Part shown: piece after piece, positions 24,830 through 38,100 of the stretch | How the letters are laid out: each line of letters opens with the position of its first letter | Numbering within the stretch: position 1 is the stretch's first letter | From: Adiantum capillus-veneris | Taxonomy: Eukaryota > Streptophyta > Polypodiopsida > Polypodiales > Pteridaceae | Length of the DNA stretch: 64,000 nt | Reading direction: 5' to 3' | Assembly: GCA_014529385.2 (NCBI GenBank) | Contig: CM043959.1 | Location: forward strand, 88,500,029 to 88,564,028 | Program-made: the position numbers and the translations under genes | The notes under the pieces: model-generated | Told to the model about the DNA's origin: nothing | What the model saw: the letters and a program-made list of their open reading frames with translations, nothing else | Databases searched by the model: none

Positions 24830-25329
24830 GAGAGAATCCGAGAATTACTGACTCTCTCTTTGTCGTGGACATTGAAAGCCGGCCCCATCATTAACTTAGT
24901 TGTTCATTTTTCTCAGTAGGTAGGTGGAAAGGATTGGGTGGTTCACACCTGTCCACTTTCAGAAAAAATCAAATTCTATTATATAAAAAATTACATTCCT
25001 TCACACCCGTCCAATGTTTCAAACTCCATGTCATATTTTGTAAGTTGTTAAAAATTGGTTTTTTTTTTAAATAACGATATTTTGGACATTTTTACTCTAC
25101 TTAAAAAATCTTCGGATCGGATTTTCTCCGGATCCCCGATCACTTGATCGACTAGAGCATCATTGCAAAGGCATTTGTGTAAAAAGACTTCGTCGTGCTG
25201 AACTAAAAGCTTCTGGAACTTTCAAAGGTTCTATGTGAACATACTTTAAAGCAAATAAAATCTCACGTCAGATTTGAAAAGTTGAAACAGTCATTCACGT
25301 GCAAAGTTCTGTCGAAAATCAGAGCAATT

Positions 25330-28300
25330 ATGAGTCGGCACGTAACCATTTTTGGGCCTTGCCATGGTCAAAAGATTGTTTTGCTCTTTGATAATTCCCG
25401 TCAAGAGATAAAAGCTAAAACAGTTCAACAATATTTTGAGTTGGCTGACAAGGAATTTTCGATTGTGCCACTTACATTGTGTGGTGACCAGACAAAGCTT
25501 GAACCATTGTAGAATGCAGAAGGCGAGTATGTATATGTTTTTCACCATGTTGTCAGTAAGGTCTATAAAGTTCTTTTGGGTGAATCCAGTGAGCAATCTA
25601 AAAAACTAGGCTCTCAATCAACACCTATAGATCTTGACGTGGGGGAAACAGACAAAAATAAAAAGTCTACAAAAAGTATTCTAGACTTGATTCGCGCACT
25701 ACCCCTGCAAAGCAACCTACAAGCTGCCCTTTCACAGGTGGAGAAAATAGCTTTTGTCCAAGAACTTCCTAAGTACTATGGTGGGTTTATTGCATACGAG
25801 TTGCCACCTTCAACAAATATCTGCTATGACTGGTATGGAGCAAAAATATGATAGTCATCCATGGATAGAGTATGTGACAAGCAACAACGACAGCTTCTCT
25901 GGAACAGTGAGGTTTAGTAGATGTTTTGGTCATCTTCGTTGTGTCAATCTTGATTGTCCCTACTATCATAGGGCATCCATGTTTAATGAATCTCAGTGGC
26001 GTGGAAGGCTATCTAGAATGGTTCTGAAAGGTTTGTTAACCAAAGAGTCAGGCTCGCTCAAGTGTGTTCATTGCAAGAAAATGCCAGAGTGTATTGGAAC
26101 ATGCCCTGCTGTCATCTATTACTGCATTCCTCAAGACAAATTTGGAGTGACACGATGTGTTCTTCACTTGGGGTATCACAAGCACCCAGTTGTAGAAGGA
26201 CAAAGTAGAGTCGTCTCTGAGCAGGTTCAAGAAATTTTACGTACCCATGCATCAATGGATCTTCTTACCACAACTAAACAATTAGAAAGAAAAGCTACAG
26301 AGGATATAATCATGGATAGACTTGTCTCTAGTGATATAGGTCATGTTAGTGATATGGGTGATAAAGAGTTTGCAGAATTTCTGGATACACTAACTCCATT
26401 GTCCAACAAGCGACGGATTGAACATTTCTTGCAAGATGCTAAGAGGATGAAAGGGATCACTGCTAAAGGTCTAGAGGCTGTACTTGATCTAAAGGCAAGA
26501 AGCCGTTATACATTTATTCATACTGTTTTATACCCAGGACAGTTAGAAAGAGAAAGCCAACCACACGTCTTTAAAATGTCCACTCAAGGCCCTGGCAGTG
26601 GTGTTGATCTAGTCAATAGAATGCGGCCTGGGGGAAACTTGGAGCAAATGTGGGTTCATTTTGATCACGTCCACCAAGTGCCTAGATAGCCTACCATGTC
26701 AGCTCATGTTTACGACCCATATGTCCGTGAGCTTCTCACAGTAGCAACATGTGAGTTCATTGTTGAGAATAAGCATGCACAAATTGACTTTTGGAACATG
26801 CTAAATAATGTTGTTATGAAAGAAGGATATGAGATGCCCATATTTAGGGGTTTCATGGCTGATGAAACTAGTGCAAATTGGATTGCAGTGCGAACTGTGT
26901 ACTTTGGTGGGTCAGATAATCAAGTCCCTGAAAAAGAAACATCATGTGGTTTTCATTGGGAACAGAGCATGGTGCGCCATACCACTAAGTGCATATTGCC
27001 TCCATTTCAAGAAGAGCATAAGATTTTGTGTCGCAAATGGAGAGATTCTCCTTCCGAACATGCTGTAGATGTTTGAAAGTGTGAACTGAGAATTTGTCGG
27101 AAAGCTGGCCATGCTATTTACAGTGAGCTCCCGTCTTTGGAAACATGGTTGTCGTGGTGGGATGTTCGGGTGGCGCACTGGGGAGGCAGGTTTGTTTCAC
27201 AAGATGCTTCGGGTTTGTTTGTCCCAACAACAAATCTTTCTGAGACTAAGCATGCAAGCATGCGTGCATCTGTGGGGTATAAGGCAAGCCTTGGTTTATA
27301 TGAGGCAACATGTGCAGACATGGCTCTAGCAGTCCTTCAGAGTGTGAAATACAATGCATACTTAAAAGGCATCCATAGCTCCACAGGGCTAGGAATGCAA
27401 GACCTTGCCAATTGATTCATGATGCAATCATCAGGAATTGGTCCAAAAAAGAAGCTAGTTGACATGACACACTCCTCGATGTATGAAATGGGTATACATA
27501 GTCCTGAAATGAATCGATCCATAGTAAGGGAACAAAGTGTGCGAAAGAAAAGGCCTATCTTTGTAGATGTTGATGATATCTTGGATGATGATAGCCATCG
27601 TCCAGAGTATGTTACAGTCACAAAATCCACCAGTGCAAGAGGGAAGAGTGTAGGACCATCAGCTGGCAATAGCCTTTGGTATGAGCAAAAAGTGGCAAAT
27701 ACTATGTGGGCAATTTGACGAACAGAACCAGGCAAGAAAGTAACATGCTTTGGGAGGATTACAGGAAACAATGAAAGATGTGCCCGCATGATTAATGGTT
27801 CATCAGCAAATATGCAAACTGGTGTTCCTGCACCATGTTTTTGGGGACGTCGCAAATATCCCTCTGTTGGAGATAAGCCAGCTGGTGTTGTGGGAGGCTA
27901 CATTTGGTTTTGCAATACAAGCAACACACACACATGGCAGATTGATGACATGATAGTAGGACCACCAGGTCCAGCGCCAGGAGTGTGGCATGTGGAAATC
28001 GGTGTTTGTTTGACTGCAACTGAGGTGGCAACACTACAATCCAATGGCTTTGTTTTGAGTAGACAAGGCAGCAACCCACATGTGCACAGGGGTGTGACAA
28101 ATAGTAGAGTACCAAGTGGATTTCGTCCTCGATATCGAGATAGTAAGATGGTAAAGTGGAGGAGTAAACTCACAAAGGACTTCCAAGATAGAATACAGAC
28201 GGACAGAACAATGAATGCTAAACTAGTGAAGGAAGCAATTGTAGTTGTGAATGAGAGCCATGTTTTTTATGTCAGCACAGATGGGTCTGTTGCGAAGGGT

Positions 28301-28528
28301 GTGACTTACTCTGTTACCCTTGCTGACTTCCCACGATGCACATGTGAAGATTTCCAGCGGCGTGAGACCAAGAGGCTCACATACGTGCCATGCAAGCATA
28401 TGTACTTTGTTTTTTTGCAAATCCTGGGTATGGATCCAATGGCTCATGAGTTTATGCATCAAGCCGCTCTGACCAAGGTCGAGTTGTTCCAGGACTTAGG
28501 GGGTGTAAGAGCATCCACACTACCATAG
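25330..28528 (+). pseudogene. MULE-like transposase with SWIM zinc finger, broken
   Basis: One frame runs from ATG 25,330 to about 25,845, then shifts by one base in an A-run and stays open in a second frame to TAG 28,526-28,528, about 1,066 codons. Premature stops are TAG at 25,510, TAG at 26,687, TGA at 27,074, TGA at 27,413 and TGA at 27,716. N-terminal Cys pairs (LRCVNLDCPYYH; LKCVHCKK and ECIGTC) suggest a zinc-binding fold. The catalytic core has HVYDPYVRELL, GFMADETSANW and CGFHWEQSM, consistent with an RNase H-like DDE/MULE domain. The C-terminus has CTCEDFQ followed by VPCKHMY, a CxC...CxH SWIM finger at about 28,337-28,400. It would cut and paste the element's ends. It is divergent from, and probably mobilised with, the methyltransferase gene. 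Confidence 0.8.
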
Positions 28529-28591
28529 AACTCAGCACTTGGATAGTATGTCTTTTGAAAAGTGCATTTACTCGACGAATATAATATTGTT

Positions 28592-29023
28592 TTGGTGTGT
28601 GTTTAATAGTTCGACTGACTATATTTTAGTGGTCATGTGTGAGATGCCATCACATCTATTAAAACTATGCGATCACTGCATATCTTGAAAGGACTACTTT
28701 TTGATTGTCTCTTTGGTTGATAGATGAATGGATCCATAAAATTTATCTCCAATTTCTTTATCAAGCTACATATTCTTGTTCTTTTGCAGCGTTTGGTATG
28801 CATTTCGTTAGATTGACTATGATTTTTTCATCATGTGCACATACCATGCCATGACATCTATAGTAATTTGGAGAAGTGTTTAAAGCTTGTGTAAATGCCT
28901 CCTATCTTGATATTGACAATATGCGATCACTAATTTTTTTTAAAAAGACTACTTTATAAATGTCTCTTTGTCTGACAGATAGATAAATTCAAGAAATTAA
29001 TCCCTATTTTTTTAATCTGAGTA
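28592..29023 (+). repeat. Subterminal direct repeat, right copy
   Basis: This is the same sequence as 17,955-18,382 in the same orientation, about 90% similar by eye. It lies between the transposase stop and the right terminus. Confidence 0.85.
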
Positions 29024-29054
29024 AATTGTCTACTCTTGCAAGATTTATTTGTAA

Positions 29055-29111
29055 AAACTCGCTCGGTTTTGTATTCGCTCGAAATTCTTTGCTCGGATGG
29101 CGTGAATCCTC
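29055..29111 (-). repeat. Right terminal inverted repeat of the MULE-like element
   Basis: Read inward from 29,111 it begins GAGGATTCACGCCATCC and contains TTTCGAGCGAATAC and AAACCGAGCG. It aligns with the left end with several gaps. Confidence 0.75.
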
Positions 29112-29120
29112 ATGCTAAAC
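29112..29120 (+). repeat. Target-site duplication, right copy
   Basis: ATGCTAAAC directly follows the right terminus and equals the left copy. Confidence 0.85.
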
Positions 29121-29480
29121 TACTCAAGAAGTCAGCTACTGCATGCTCCATACCAAGTGTGTGAACAATAACAAAATCAAGCTCTTGCAACAATAACATC
29201 CATCTTGCTAGCCTCCCATGTAAATGTGGTTTCCAAATGATATACAACAATCCTTGATGATCAGTATGAAAGATTATCTTGTCTCCGAACACGTAGTGCC
29301 TAAATTTATTCAAATCATAAATCATCCCTAAGGCTTCTCTTTCAAGTACAATGTAAGTTCTCTATATTCAAGTCATCAGTCTACTAGCATAGTAGATCGT
29401 TATGCACAATCCCTTATCATCTACTACATCAATGCTAGTGCATGATGTGTCAAGGTACTTATCTTTTTGGAATGTAACTA
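29112..29480 (-). mobile_element. Ty3/gypsy remnant, RT/RNase H half of the split element
   Basis: The - strand reads IYYASRLM, EREALGMIYDLNKFRHYVFG, FHTDHQGLLYI, GRLARWMLLLQELDF and HAVADFLSSLA, which are typical gypsy RNase H motifs. The last residues abut the transposon end, and the integrase half resumes at 17,813. Confidence 0.85.
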
Positions 29481-29559
29481 AGGTCTTAGTTTTAAACCTT
29501 AGGGGCATGTTTACACAAGTGCCTACTGCTTAGGTAGTTTGAAATACTTGCATTGTCTT

Positions 29560-30340
29560 ATGGCGCATAGCAATTTTTTGGATGTAACCAACGAGCAGTT
29601 TGCAGTCTTCTTGTAGTCGTACTGCTGTCTGATGATGATGATGAATACAGAATGAAGCAATACCTTCTTTCTCTCAATCCTGGTGTTTATTATTCATATG
29701 ATTTGCAGTTCTATGACTTAATGTGCAGTCTAGTATCTTCTCTTTCTCCTATAATGCACGCTTCTTCTACTTAATACCTGTTAGTGCTGTGAGACCTAGC
29801 ACTTTGACAATATTGCAATTGGTTTGAATTCAACCTGAACCATATGGAACTCAGGAATACAACAAGGTGCTGACATGTTGGTTGACATAGACCAACTGTA
29901 GGAATTCTCAAATTGGATAAAATTGCAGGAAGAGTCTGAGGAATATGCAACAATGTTCTTGGAGGAGTTCTTTCCAAACTGGCAGGGAAAATCGAAATTG
30001 AAATTTCAGACAAGGTAGTTACATTATTTTTACCTTTTGGTGCCTGAAATTTGCCTTCATGTTACAGTCTATATGAAAGGAAAGTGTTGGTACAATATTT
30101 AAGACATAAGAGAAGAAGCAATGCATGAATGGGTCAGGGAAAGGGTCCAATGTACCACAACGCTCATATGGCACATTTAGATTGAGGAGAGAATTCTTTG
30201 CAAGGGGAAGACATGAAGAAGAGTCTGGTAGTGATGACCAAGAAGAACCTATAAGGGGGGTTGTTGTAGGAGTAGAAATTGTTGGGGCCGGGATTGAATT
30301 GCAAGAACCTGAACACAGGTTATAGGAGACCCCACCTACA
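29560..30340. other. Unassigned sequence with a possible spliced gene fragment (+)
   Basis: Around 29,925-30,015 on the + strand an open segment reads EESEEYATMFLEEFFPNWQ and ends at a possible donor (AAG/GTAGTT). About 60 bases on, an acceptor (TTACAG) precedes a continuing frame with YERKVLVQYLRHKRR up to a stop near 30,125. I recognise no domain. It may be a relic of a host gene or another transposon. Confidence 0.25.
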
Positions 30341-31553
30341 AACAAAGGAGGCCAAATATGAGGAGTAATAGTGCGATTCACAAACAACACAATTAATGCA
30401 TGAGCCAACACATTTCTTACATCCCAACAAGCTTGCTCAGCCGTAGGCAAAACAACTCTGGTAGCAACAACCCTGCCACCAAAACCTGCAATATCCTTAG
30501 AACTAGGACGTACATCAATGCCCTGCGCAACAATCCAAATTCTCTTTGACACAAGGACATGTTGCATCATGTAATCCCACATAGGATAACTATCCCCAAT
30601 AGGGCCCCCCAATCTCAAAAAATAAAAAATTCCTTCAAAACATTTCAAATGCATAAGTGAAGGGTAAGTATAGGAAACGAAAAGCCCCATGAAAATGAAA
30701 AGTCATAGGAAATGAAAAGCCCATTAAAATGGAGAGTCAAAATACATTTCATCTCCATATAAAAGAAGTGGTCGAGTGTATTTCTTGTCCATTACCTTTC
30801 TTTTAGCATTTCCTTCTCTTTAGAATTCCTTGTACTATGCAGGTAGAGTTTCCTTGTGCTATGTAAGGTCGTGAAATCATATCGGTAGGACTCCTCTATG
30901 TAGGTTTAGTGTAATCCAATCTATCCTCAACAACAAACATCTTGAACACATCTGTGTTGTTGTCAGTCATGGTGATTGCTTGCACTTAATGTGAAAACTG
31001 CTTGAAAATAGGAAAAATGAAGTGGGACCAAGACATGCTATATAGCACAGCCCATAGAAGACTGCAAGGGACATGTTATGCAGAAAACAACACTGACAAA
31101 AAATTCTGCACAAAATGATGAAATTGACTGCGTAGCACTGCTTGTATTGGAAACGGAGGTTGAAATGAGCCCGAATAAAAAATAGACTGACCTCTAGGAG
31201 CGTTCCCGAAGAATTTATGGATCCGTTGACACTCACCAAAGCTCACAAAAATTGGAGAAAATGAGTAGGCATGTGCTAGAGCTACTGGCGGCTAAGACCA
31301 TGAGAGTGCAACCCGCTCTGATACCAATTGTTGGAATTAGGGTTGCAGGGAAACACACATAGCTTGGAAAAGACAAAGGAAGCTCAAGTCACACAATAGA
31401 GAGTGTATTAATTAGTGTGCAATGGAAAGATTAGATACCCCTAGAGTGATGGGCATATAATGCACGGAGGGAAAAACCTCCTAGTGAGGGAAAAAATACC
31501 CTGGTGGTCCTAAGTGTGTTCACATATATCACTACCACATGTATATGGTAACA
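30340..31553 (-). mobile_element. 5' part of a copia element (LTR, PBS, leader, gag start)
   Basis: On the - strand, an LTR (31,329-31,553) ends next to the reverse complement of TGGTATCAGAGC at 31,315-31,326, the initiator-Met tRNA primer site typical of plant copia elements. A leader of about 600 bp follows, then a gag frame at 30,350-30,690 with DSYPMWDYMMQHVLVSK and VVLPTAEQACWDV. It is clearly the same family as the element at 59,946 onward, where the equivalent reads NYPMWAYMMQHVLVSK. Homology stops abruptly after PHI near 30,350, so the rest of gag and all of pol are missing. Confidence 0.9.
31329..31553 (-). repeat. 5' LTR of the truncated copia element
   Basis: A 225-bp LTR with TG...CA ends, closely matching the inverse of 59,946-60,175. 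Shared blocks include GAGTGATGGGCATATA and ACCACATGTATATGGTAACA. Confidence 0.9.
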
Positions 31554-31559
31554 AACTTG

Positions 31560-33090
31560 TTGTGCTTTCAATATGGATTTTGTAACTCATATGATCTTGA
31601 AGGAGGCCCACATTCAAGTTGCTTTCCTTCCTCTACTTGGTCTCTTCATCTTCAAAGATGATTTGCCAACATGTTAAGGTGAGTGTCATCAATATTATGG
31701 ACAATGATAGTCTCCTTCAATTTGAGCATGAATAGGTACATATGATCTCTCTAGACATTTCATTCTGATGTTTTAATTTGTGTGTTCTATGTACATGGTG
31801 ACCACATGACTTCGACATGGCATTATGATGGCCGTGTTACTTTGATTATGTGATTGGAGGTTTGTTATGTGATATGATATGCATATCATATTGCTACCTA
31901 GAATTTAGTTTGGTTTTGAGGTTTCTTGAGTCGATTTGCTAGGTTACTTTGAGACTATAGCATGTATGTTGTTTGTTATTCTTCAGAATATAATGTTCAA
32001 TCAAAACTAAGATAAAATGGTGCCTTTTTTAAAGTTACATTGCAAGCTAATAAGAGATATGCATGAGCAATTGATAAGAGTATGCATGAAGGATTGCACA
32101 ATCTAATGTAAACTTTTCTCATGACACACTAATATTTGAAGATATTATTATTGTAATACAAGCATTAAAAAGCTTGAAAATGATGTTTCAATTTAAAAAT
32201 CTCAAAAACGAAAGCTCACACATAAAAAACCCCCCCTGAGAAAATAACTTTAAAATTTGGTATTTTAATACAAGATTTAGTTTGGCATAGAAAAAATCCT
32301 CATTTTTTTCATGTCTTTACCTAATTACATAATGAACAAAAACTCAAGTTTTATTTCTATCTACATAAAATACACCTAAAGATTGATGGGAAAAGAAGAC
32401 ACTTGAATCAATTACAAGACTGGTGTTATTGTTTGCGATGCCAACATGATCCCTCACCTTTTTTTTGTTCAACAACAGACCACATACATGGGGTTATTTA
32501 TGAGATACCTCTGGTTAACCAATAGAGTTCTGGATATTGAATGATTATGGGTGTAACCTTGTAACATTTGAACTCTTGAAAGAGTTTTCGTTTCATATTT
32601 CTAATGGATTTCTAAAATTTTAGGGTCATACATTTTATGAGGCTCAAATAGCTGAGGTATATTGATTGGACCTCTTGTCATTATTGTTGCGAGGATCCCT
32701 ACATAGATATTGAGTAGCTAAGCCTATGTTTTCAGGAATAATCTTGTATAAAATTATGTTTAATACCAAGTTGGCTTTGATATATAATTGATTATTTAGA
32801 ATAATGTTAATTTTTTAAATCAAAAATGGATTTACTTTTTGATTGAGTGATGGATGTTTTTGCTATATGCTTGATCTGGGTCCTAAGATATGCATGCATA
32901 TAGTTGGGACAACTAGGGTAAAATGTAGCTCAACATTATTTAAAGCCCATGGAGATGAATTATATAAAGTAGGGTCTCTTTGCTCATCTTGACTTGAAAT
33001 GTGTAACTAGGCCATGTCTAGGATAAGATAGTTGGCATTTGTTTCTAGCCTTGTGTCAATGTTTAGTGAGGAGAGTAATTTTGGTGGTCC
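31560..33090. other. Non-coding, no gene recognised
   Basis: AT-rich sequence with no open frame, domain or repeat that I can support. Confidence 0.4.
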
Positions 33091-33098
33091 TGGTTGAG

Positions 33099-33310
33099 CT
33101 AGGGTTGCCAAAATGCATCAAGAATAAGGTGAAGCTCAAGGGCACACAACATGGAAAGAAATTACAATGAATGTGCTAATCAAAAGATATGGCATGCCTT
33201 GGGATGGTGGGTATATATACATGCCTAAGGAATAAAACCTCCTAGTGAGGGAGGAAAGCATCCCAACAGTCTTAAGTCTGTTCACACATCACTACCATCT
33301 CATGGTAGCA
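33099..33310 (-). repeat. Diverged LTR of the same copia family
   Basis: CTAGGGTTGCC near the start, AAACCTCCTAGTGAGGGA in the middle and GTTCACACATCACTACCAT at the end follow the same order as the LTR at 31,329-31,553, with many substitutions. It is probably a solo or truncated LTR. Confidence 0.7.
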
Positions 33311-33319
33311 ATTCTTATG

Positions 33320-33830
33320 GTTAGCATGATGCAGTCAACATAATTTGGAACCCATGTATAAAGGCCCAGCCATCAATTTCAGCACTGTCGTGAGTTGATG
33401 ATGGGCATTGGGTGAAGAGTGGTTCTCTTCCATTCTTATGGTCTCACTCCAATGCAAGCAAAACTCTACACAAAATGTTAGCACAAAGCTAAGACAAGCT
33501 GCTTCCCAAAAGAACTGTTTACCTGAAGAAAATCTGTCAAAAAGCACACCCTCTTGATCTAAACGCCTCCAAAAAGTAACTTCTGCTACGCTGCTCAGAA
33601 CAAAATTCTGAGGGCTCGAACGGCTTTGAAAGGGGGGTAAAACAGCAGGTCACCTGCACAAAATACTCCCGGAACGTCGAGGATGCTCCCACGAGCAAAT
33701 TTTCTGAAAACTGCCTGAAAACTGCGATTGCGCGCGCGGACGCGAAAACGCAAGTAGAGGCTCTGGAAATCACCTTGCTCTTCATGAGGTAGAGCCTTTG
33801 TGAAGCGATTTTCATGATTGTCCTCAAAAT
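33320..33830 (-). other. Possible retroelement leader and gag start
   Basis: On the - strand a GC-richer, leader-like segment precedes ATG near 33,442 and a short frame MEENHSSPNAHHQLTTVLKL. Its position next to an LTR remnant suggests a truncated retroelement. No further gag domain is present. Confidence 0.3.
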
Positions 33831-34040
33831 CTCCAAGATCATATGCCCTAAATTGATATGATGTACATATACCATCTACATATTTTGCTTCAAGGCCAAG
33901 TATAGTAAGTGCATAAATAGACTCTTGATTCCTAATGCAAAAAACACATCAGCAACAAGTATGAAAGAGATCTTTCTTATAGTAGTAAGCACAATCTTAC
34001 TAACTTCTCTCGGGAATCTCTTATTTAGTTATAGATTTAT

Positions 34041-34258
34041 TGTGATATGCCTATAATGGGAATATGTCACATGTGCCAATTGTAAACCCGTGAATCACAC
34101 ATCTAGTGATGAATTCATTGTGCCTCACATCTAGTGATGAATTCATTGTGCCTCTTATCTAGTTATGAATTCATTGTGATATGTCTATATGTCATATGTG
34201 CCAATTCCAAACTTGTGATATGTCTATAACGGGAACATGTCACATGTGCCAAATTGTG
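34041..34258. repeat. Tandem repeats: 28-bp unit nested in a longer duplication
   Basis: Units at 34,098-34,125, 34,126-34,153 and (diverged) 34,154-34,181 share ATCTAGTGATGAATTCATTG. They are flanked by two copies of a phrase of about 48 bp containing ATGTCACATGTGCCAA, at about 34,041-34,090 and 34,213-34,258. Confidence 0.85.
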
Positions 34259-35129
34259 TCTCTAAAAGCAAATTTGTCCATGACCAAACAAAAGTTGTAG
34301 ATTGTAGGGAGGGTAGATTAGAGAACCATCTATGGCATTGCCATGAGAAAAAACACTTTACACAATTGAAATAGAGTAGAGTGTAGACACAAACTTGATT
34401 ATTTGACTGACCAAAAGTGTGTACACAGAGTCTCATTACATAGAGTTAGTATAGGCATCTCATCTTGCATCCTAGATGACATCACACGGAAGCTCCAATC
34501 ATCCCAATCCACTTGAGAACTCATCAGTGACCTTTTAGGCCAACTAAAGGACATCTTAACCATCTCAAGCTGAGTCCACACCCTCTAGTAATGACCTCCA
34601 TGGGTACCCACATGCCTTAGGTTTCTTTTCCACATACTATTGCATGGTTCTATGCCCCTTAGAAGACAAGAGGTATGACACACAAGCATAGGCTAAAGCT
34701 TAGAACCCTAACCAGCTTCTTGGGATTTAGACTATAAAAAATTGACATTTGTTACATACTCAAATCTGGGAGACCATTCCCAATCCACGAGAAAAACCAT
34801 CTCTAATCCAAGAGAGCACTACACACCTCCCCTCAAACAAATGTATAAAGACTAAGACCAAGCTATCTTCAAACAAAATACATTGAGAGGTAAAGACAAA
34901 AAATGGCCATTTTTTCTACACTTGAAATAAGTTTTTTTGCTAGAGCTAACTACAAATTCTCTTTCCCTTGAAGTAGGATTCATCCTCTATTTCTTCTCCT
35001 TGGACACTAAAGAGTTTAAAGACTTGCAAGTCAGGTATTGAATCCTTCTTTTTGATGATGTTCACTATCTGGGTAAAGCTAGATGGCGAGTTACATCCGT
35101 GCTTGAGGAGATTGACTCTTTATATAGAA

Positions 35130-38100
35130 TCTAAAATGCGTGTTTCCTTTTTACATCTCCATGTATTCTAAGGCCTATTAAGGTGGTACAAAATATCTAC
35201 CTTCTTTGGCGTAATTGGGTGGTTGATTTGCAAAATCAACTCCTTCCTCGCAATCCCTGATCAAACTTCTCAAAACATGTCATGTGCCTTTTTCAAAAGA
35301 CTTTAAAAAACAAAAAAAAGGCTAACTTCCACTTGTACCCACTAAAGTGCTTGGAACTTAATCCAAGATTCATAGCTATACAAGAAAATTCAACCTACGT
35401 ATAGCCCCACAACATAAAATTCAACATAAAAATTTCAACCTTGCCCCGATCAGGCTTCTCTTCCTCACTCTCCTTGACTATCTCCTCTTCATCTCTAGAT
35501 TTCCGATCCATCATTTCCACATCAAGTCGATCACCTATTTCATTCTTCTCTTTTTTAGCCAATTCTGATTCCTCGTCACACCTCAAAGCCCTTACATCCT
35601 GCATTGGTGAAACTTTAGCAATCTTCTTCGTCTAATCAGTCTCTATTGTTCGTGTTTTGTGAAGCTTTGATTGACTTGCACCAATCTCTTGATATACTTT
35701 TTGTTGCATTTATGTGCCTGAGAATTTAAATGCACTTGTATGAAATATCAGTGCCTATTTCTCTTCCATCTTCTTTTTTATGAGATCCAACTACAACTTC
35801 AAGTCCATGTTCTCTTACTTTAGTTTTCCCAACATATCACCAAGTTCTTCATTTTCCTTTAAAAGCTCCATTTCTTGCTTTGGCACGAATCCTTTTGTTA
35901 GATTTGCATATGGTTTAGAAACCGTAGCTTCATCTTGTCCTTCAAAATCTTCCATACACTCGTTTCGGTCTTTAACACCTACTCCTGCATCACCTTTGCT
36001 TTAGCATCAGTAAGTAATATGCCTTGCAATCCATGTCTTTGTTCTTTAGTACCTTCTTTTCCATCATCTATAAGAATTCTATTCTCCTCTTCAAAACTTC
36101 ATTTTCAACCAATAAATTAATGTTTACTTTCCCCAATGCTTCTAACTTTTCCACAACCAAATCCTTGATCTCACTTGTCCACTCCTCAAATTGTTGTACA
36201 AGTTTTTGATATTCAAAGCTGTCCTTTTTTCATCTTTGAGCTGCAATAAATTTTTTTTGCATCTCCAGTTGCTTCACTCTCTGTTCTAAATCATTCGACT
36301 TTGAGTTGTTAATAACTCCATGCGCTACTTTTGAATCAATGCAGCTTGATCTACTACATGTGCACCAAGCTTCATCTCATAGTCCATTTCCATACTCGAA
36401 GTAATCAGAGACTCTAACACGTTCTCTCTTTGTTTCTTTCTTTCTTTTGCTTTTTTTATTTTCACTTCATGAATTGTTTCCACACTGCTTCTAGCTATCT
36501 TTTTGTCTTCATTGAAAAGTTTTTTTCCCTGGTTGAGAATCTGACTCCCAGTTTTGGTATAGCCTCTGATCCTTTTGTCGATGTATCAAACACATCATCG
36601 TCACTGACTTCGATATGTTGCATCTTAACTCTCTTTGCCCAACACTATCAAGTCCTCCTTGCATCATTTCAAAAAATGACTTCGTGTGACTTACCAGTGA
36701 TAGTTTTGGTGTGATTGATTTGAGCCCTTTTTTCTTTAAATTCTACTCCTCTGCATCAATAACCTATAATGGTAATTGAACCACCGAAGGAAGTAAAGCT
36801 TGCAAATAAGGATCAATTTTTCATATATTCACTAATTTTCTCTTATCTTTTAACTCAAAATGTGTTGTTAGCTTTTCATACAGGTATTCTACACAATTTA
36901 CAAGAAAACCCTTCTTGGCTACTATGAGAGGTCCATATGCCTCCTTGGACATATAATCAAACTTTATAAACAAATACATTCTTTCCATATATCATCTAAG
37001 CTGAGCTCTTTTGATCACATCTATTCCCTTAAATTGATAATAAAACATGTTTGCTATTGGTGCTTCAAACTCCCTTATCATTTTTGTATCATAAATTACC
37101 TCTACTTTTTATAACTACTGAGCCTCAACTTAAAAACTTCTACCACCAAGGTATCAAAAATCTGTTGATCATTTATATTCTTTCCCCTTGTAGTTTTAAC
37201 GTATTCCAATTGGGCATTGGCATTCTCATTTGACACTACTATTCCCAAGGCAAATTTGCACATTCCCATAATCCAATGAGTTTCGTCCATATCTAATTTT
37301 CTTTGTGTGATATGTCAAAACCATTGCTTGAATGGATCTCTATAGCATCAGCTCCCTTGCATGCAAACATGCCTTCTACCACATGAACCTCTAGCTCGTA
37401 CTTTGTATCCATTTGACTATTCTACGCCATGGCACTGAGGGCTAGTAATCATGGTGATGTCTCCCACAAAGGCACTTGCATAGTCTCTATGGACAATTCT
37501 AACTCCAATTGTGCCACTTGCGAACGTAGAGCGTTAAGCTTTTCCAACTAGTCATGTTGCATATCTCTCATGTGCAAAGTCCCTATTTTTTGCAATGCAC
37601 TAGAGACTCTTGATGCAAATAATCCTCTTTGTCCTTAAAATCTCCCCAACTAGCACCAACTTATGAAGAATTATACCATCTCGTACTAAAATTTGAGCGA
37701 TTTTCCTTTTGAGAAATTTGACCTTGAAATGATGTCTCATTTACATCATTGATCCATGCAAATCCTCAATTAGAGCACTTCTTGAAATAATGTGATTTTT
37801 TACTACAATAACTACACCTCACCAAAGTTTTGAAATGCTTATCCCTATTTCTTTGATATCTGAAATCCTCTTTGCCTCTAATGTCCTAGACAACTATGTC
37901 TCTAGTCTAAAAATATATGATGTCTTTGCTTCCTGTTTGATCTCTTTCGATATGCAATCACACAATTAGATCCAACTACTACTTGTTGCTTTGGCACAAT
38001 ATCAAGAATTGGAGGTTGCCAAAGAGCTTCCTCACTGTGAATCCATTGACAAGTTTCTCCATCTTTGTGCCATAAATATCCTACAATTTTCACATTCCTT

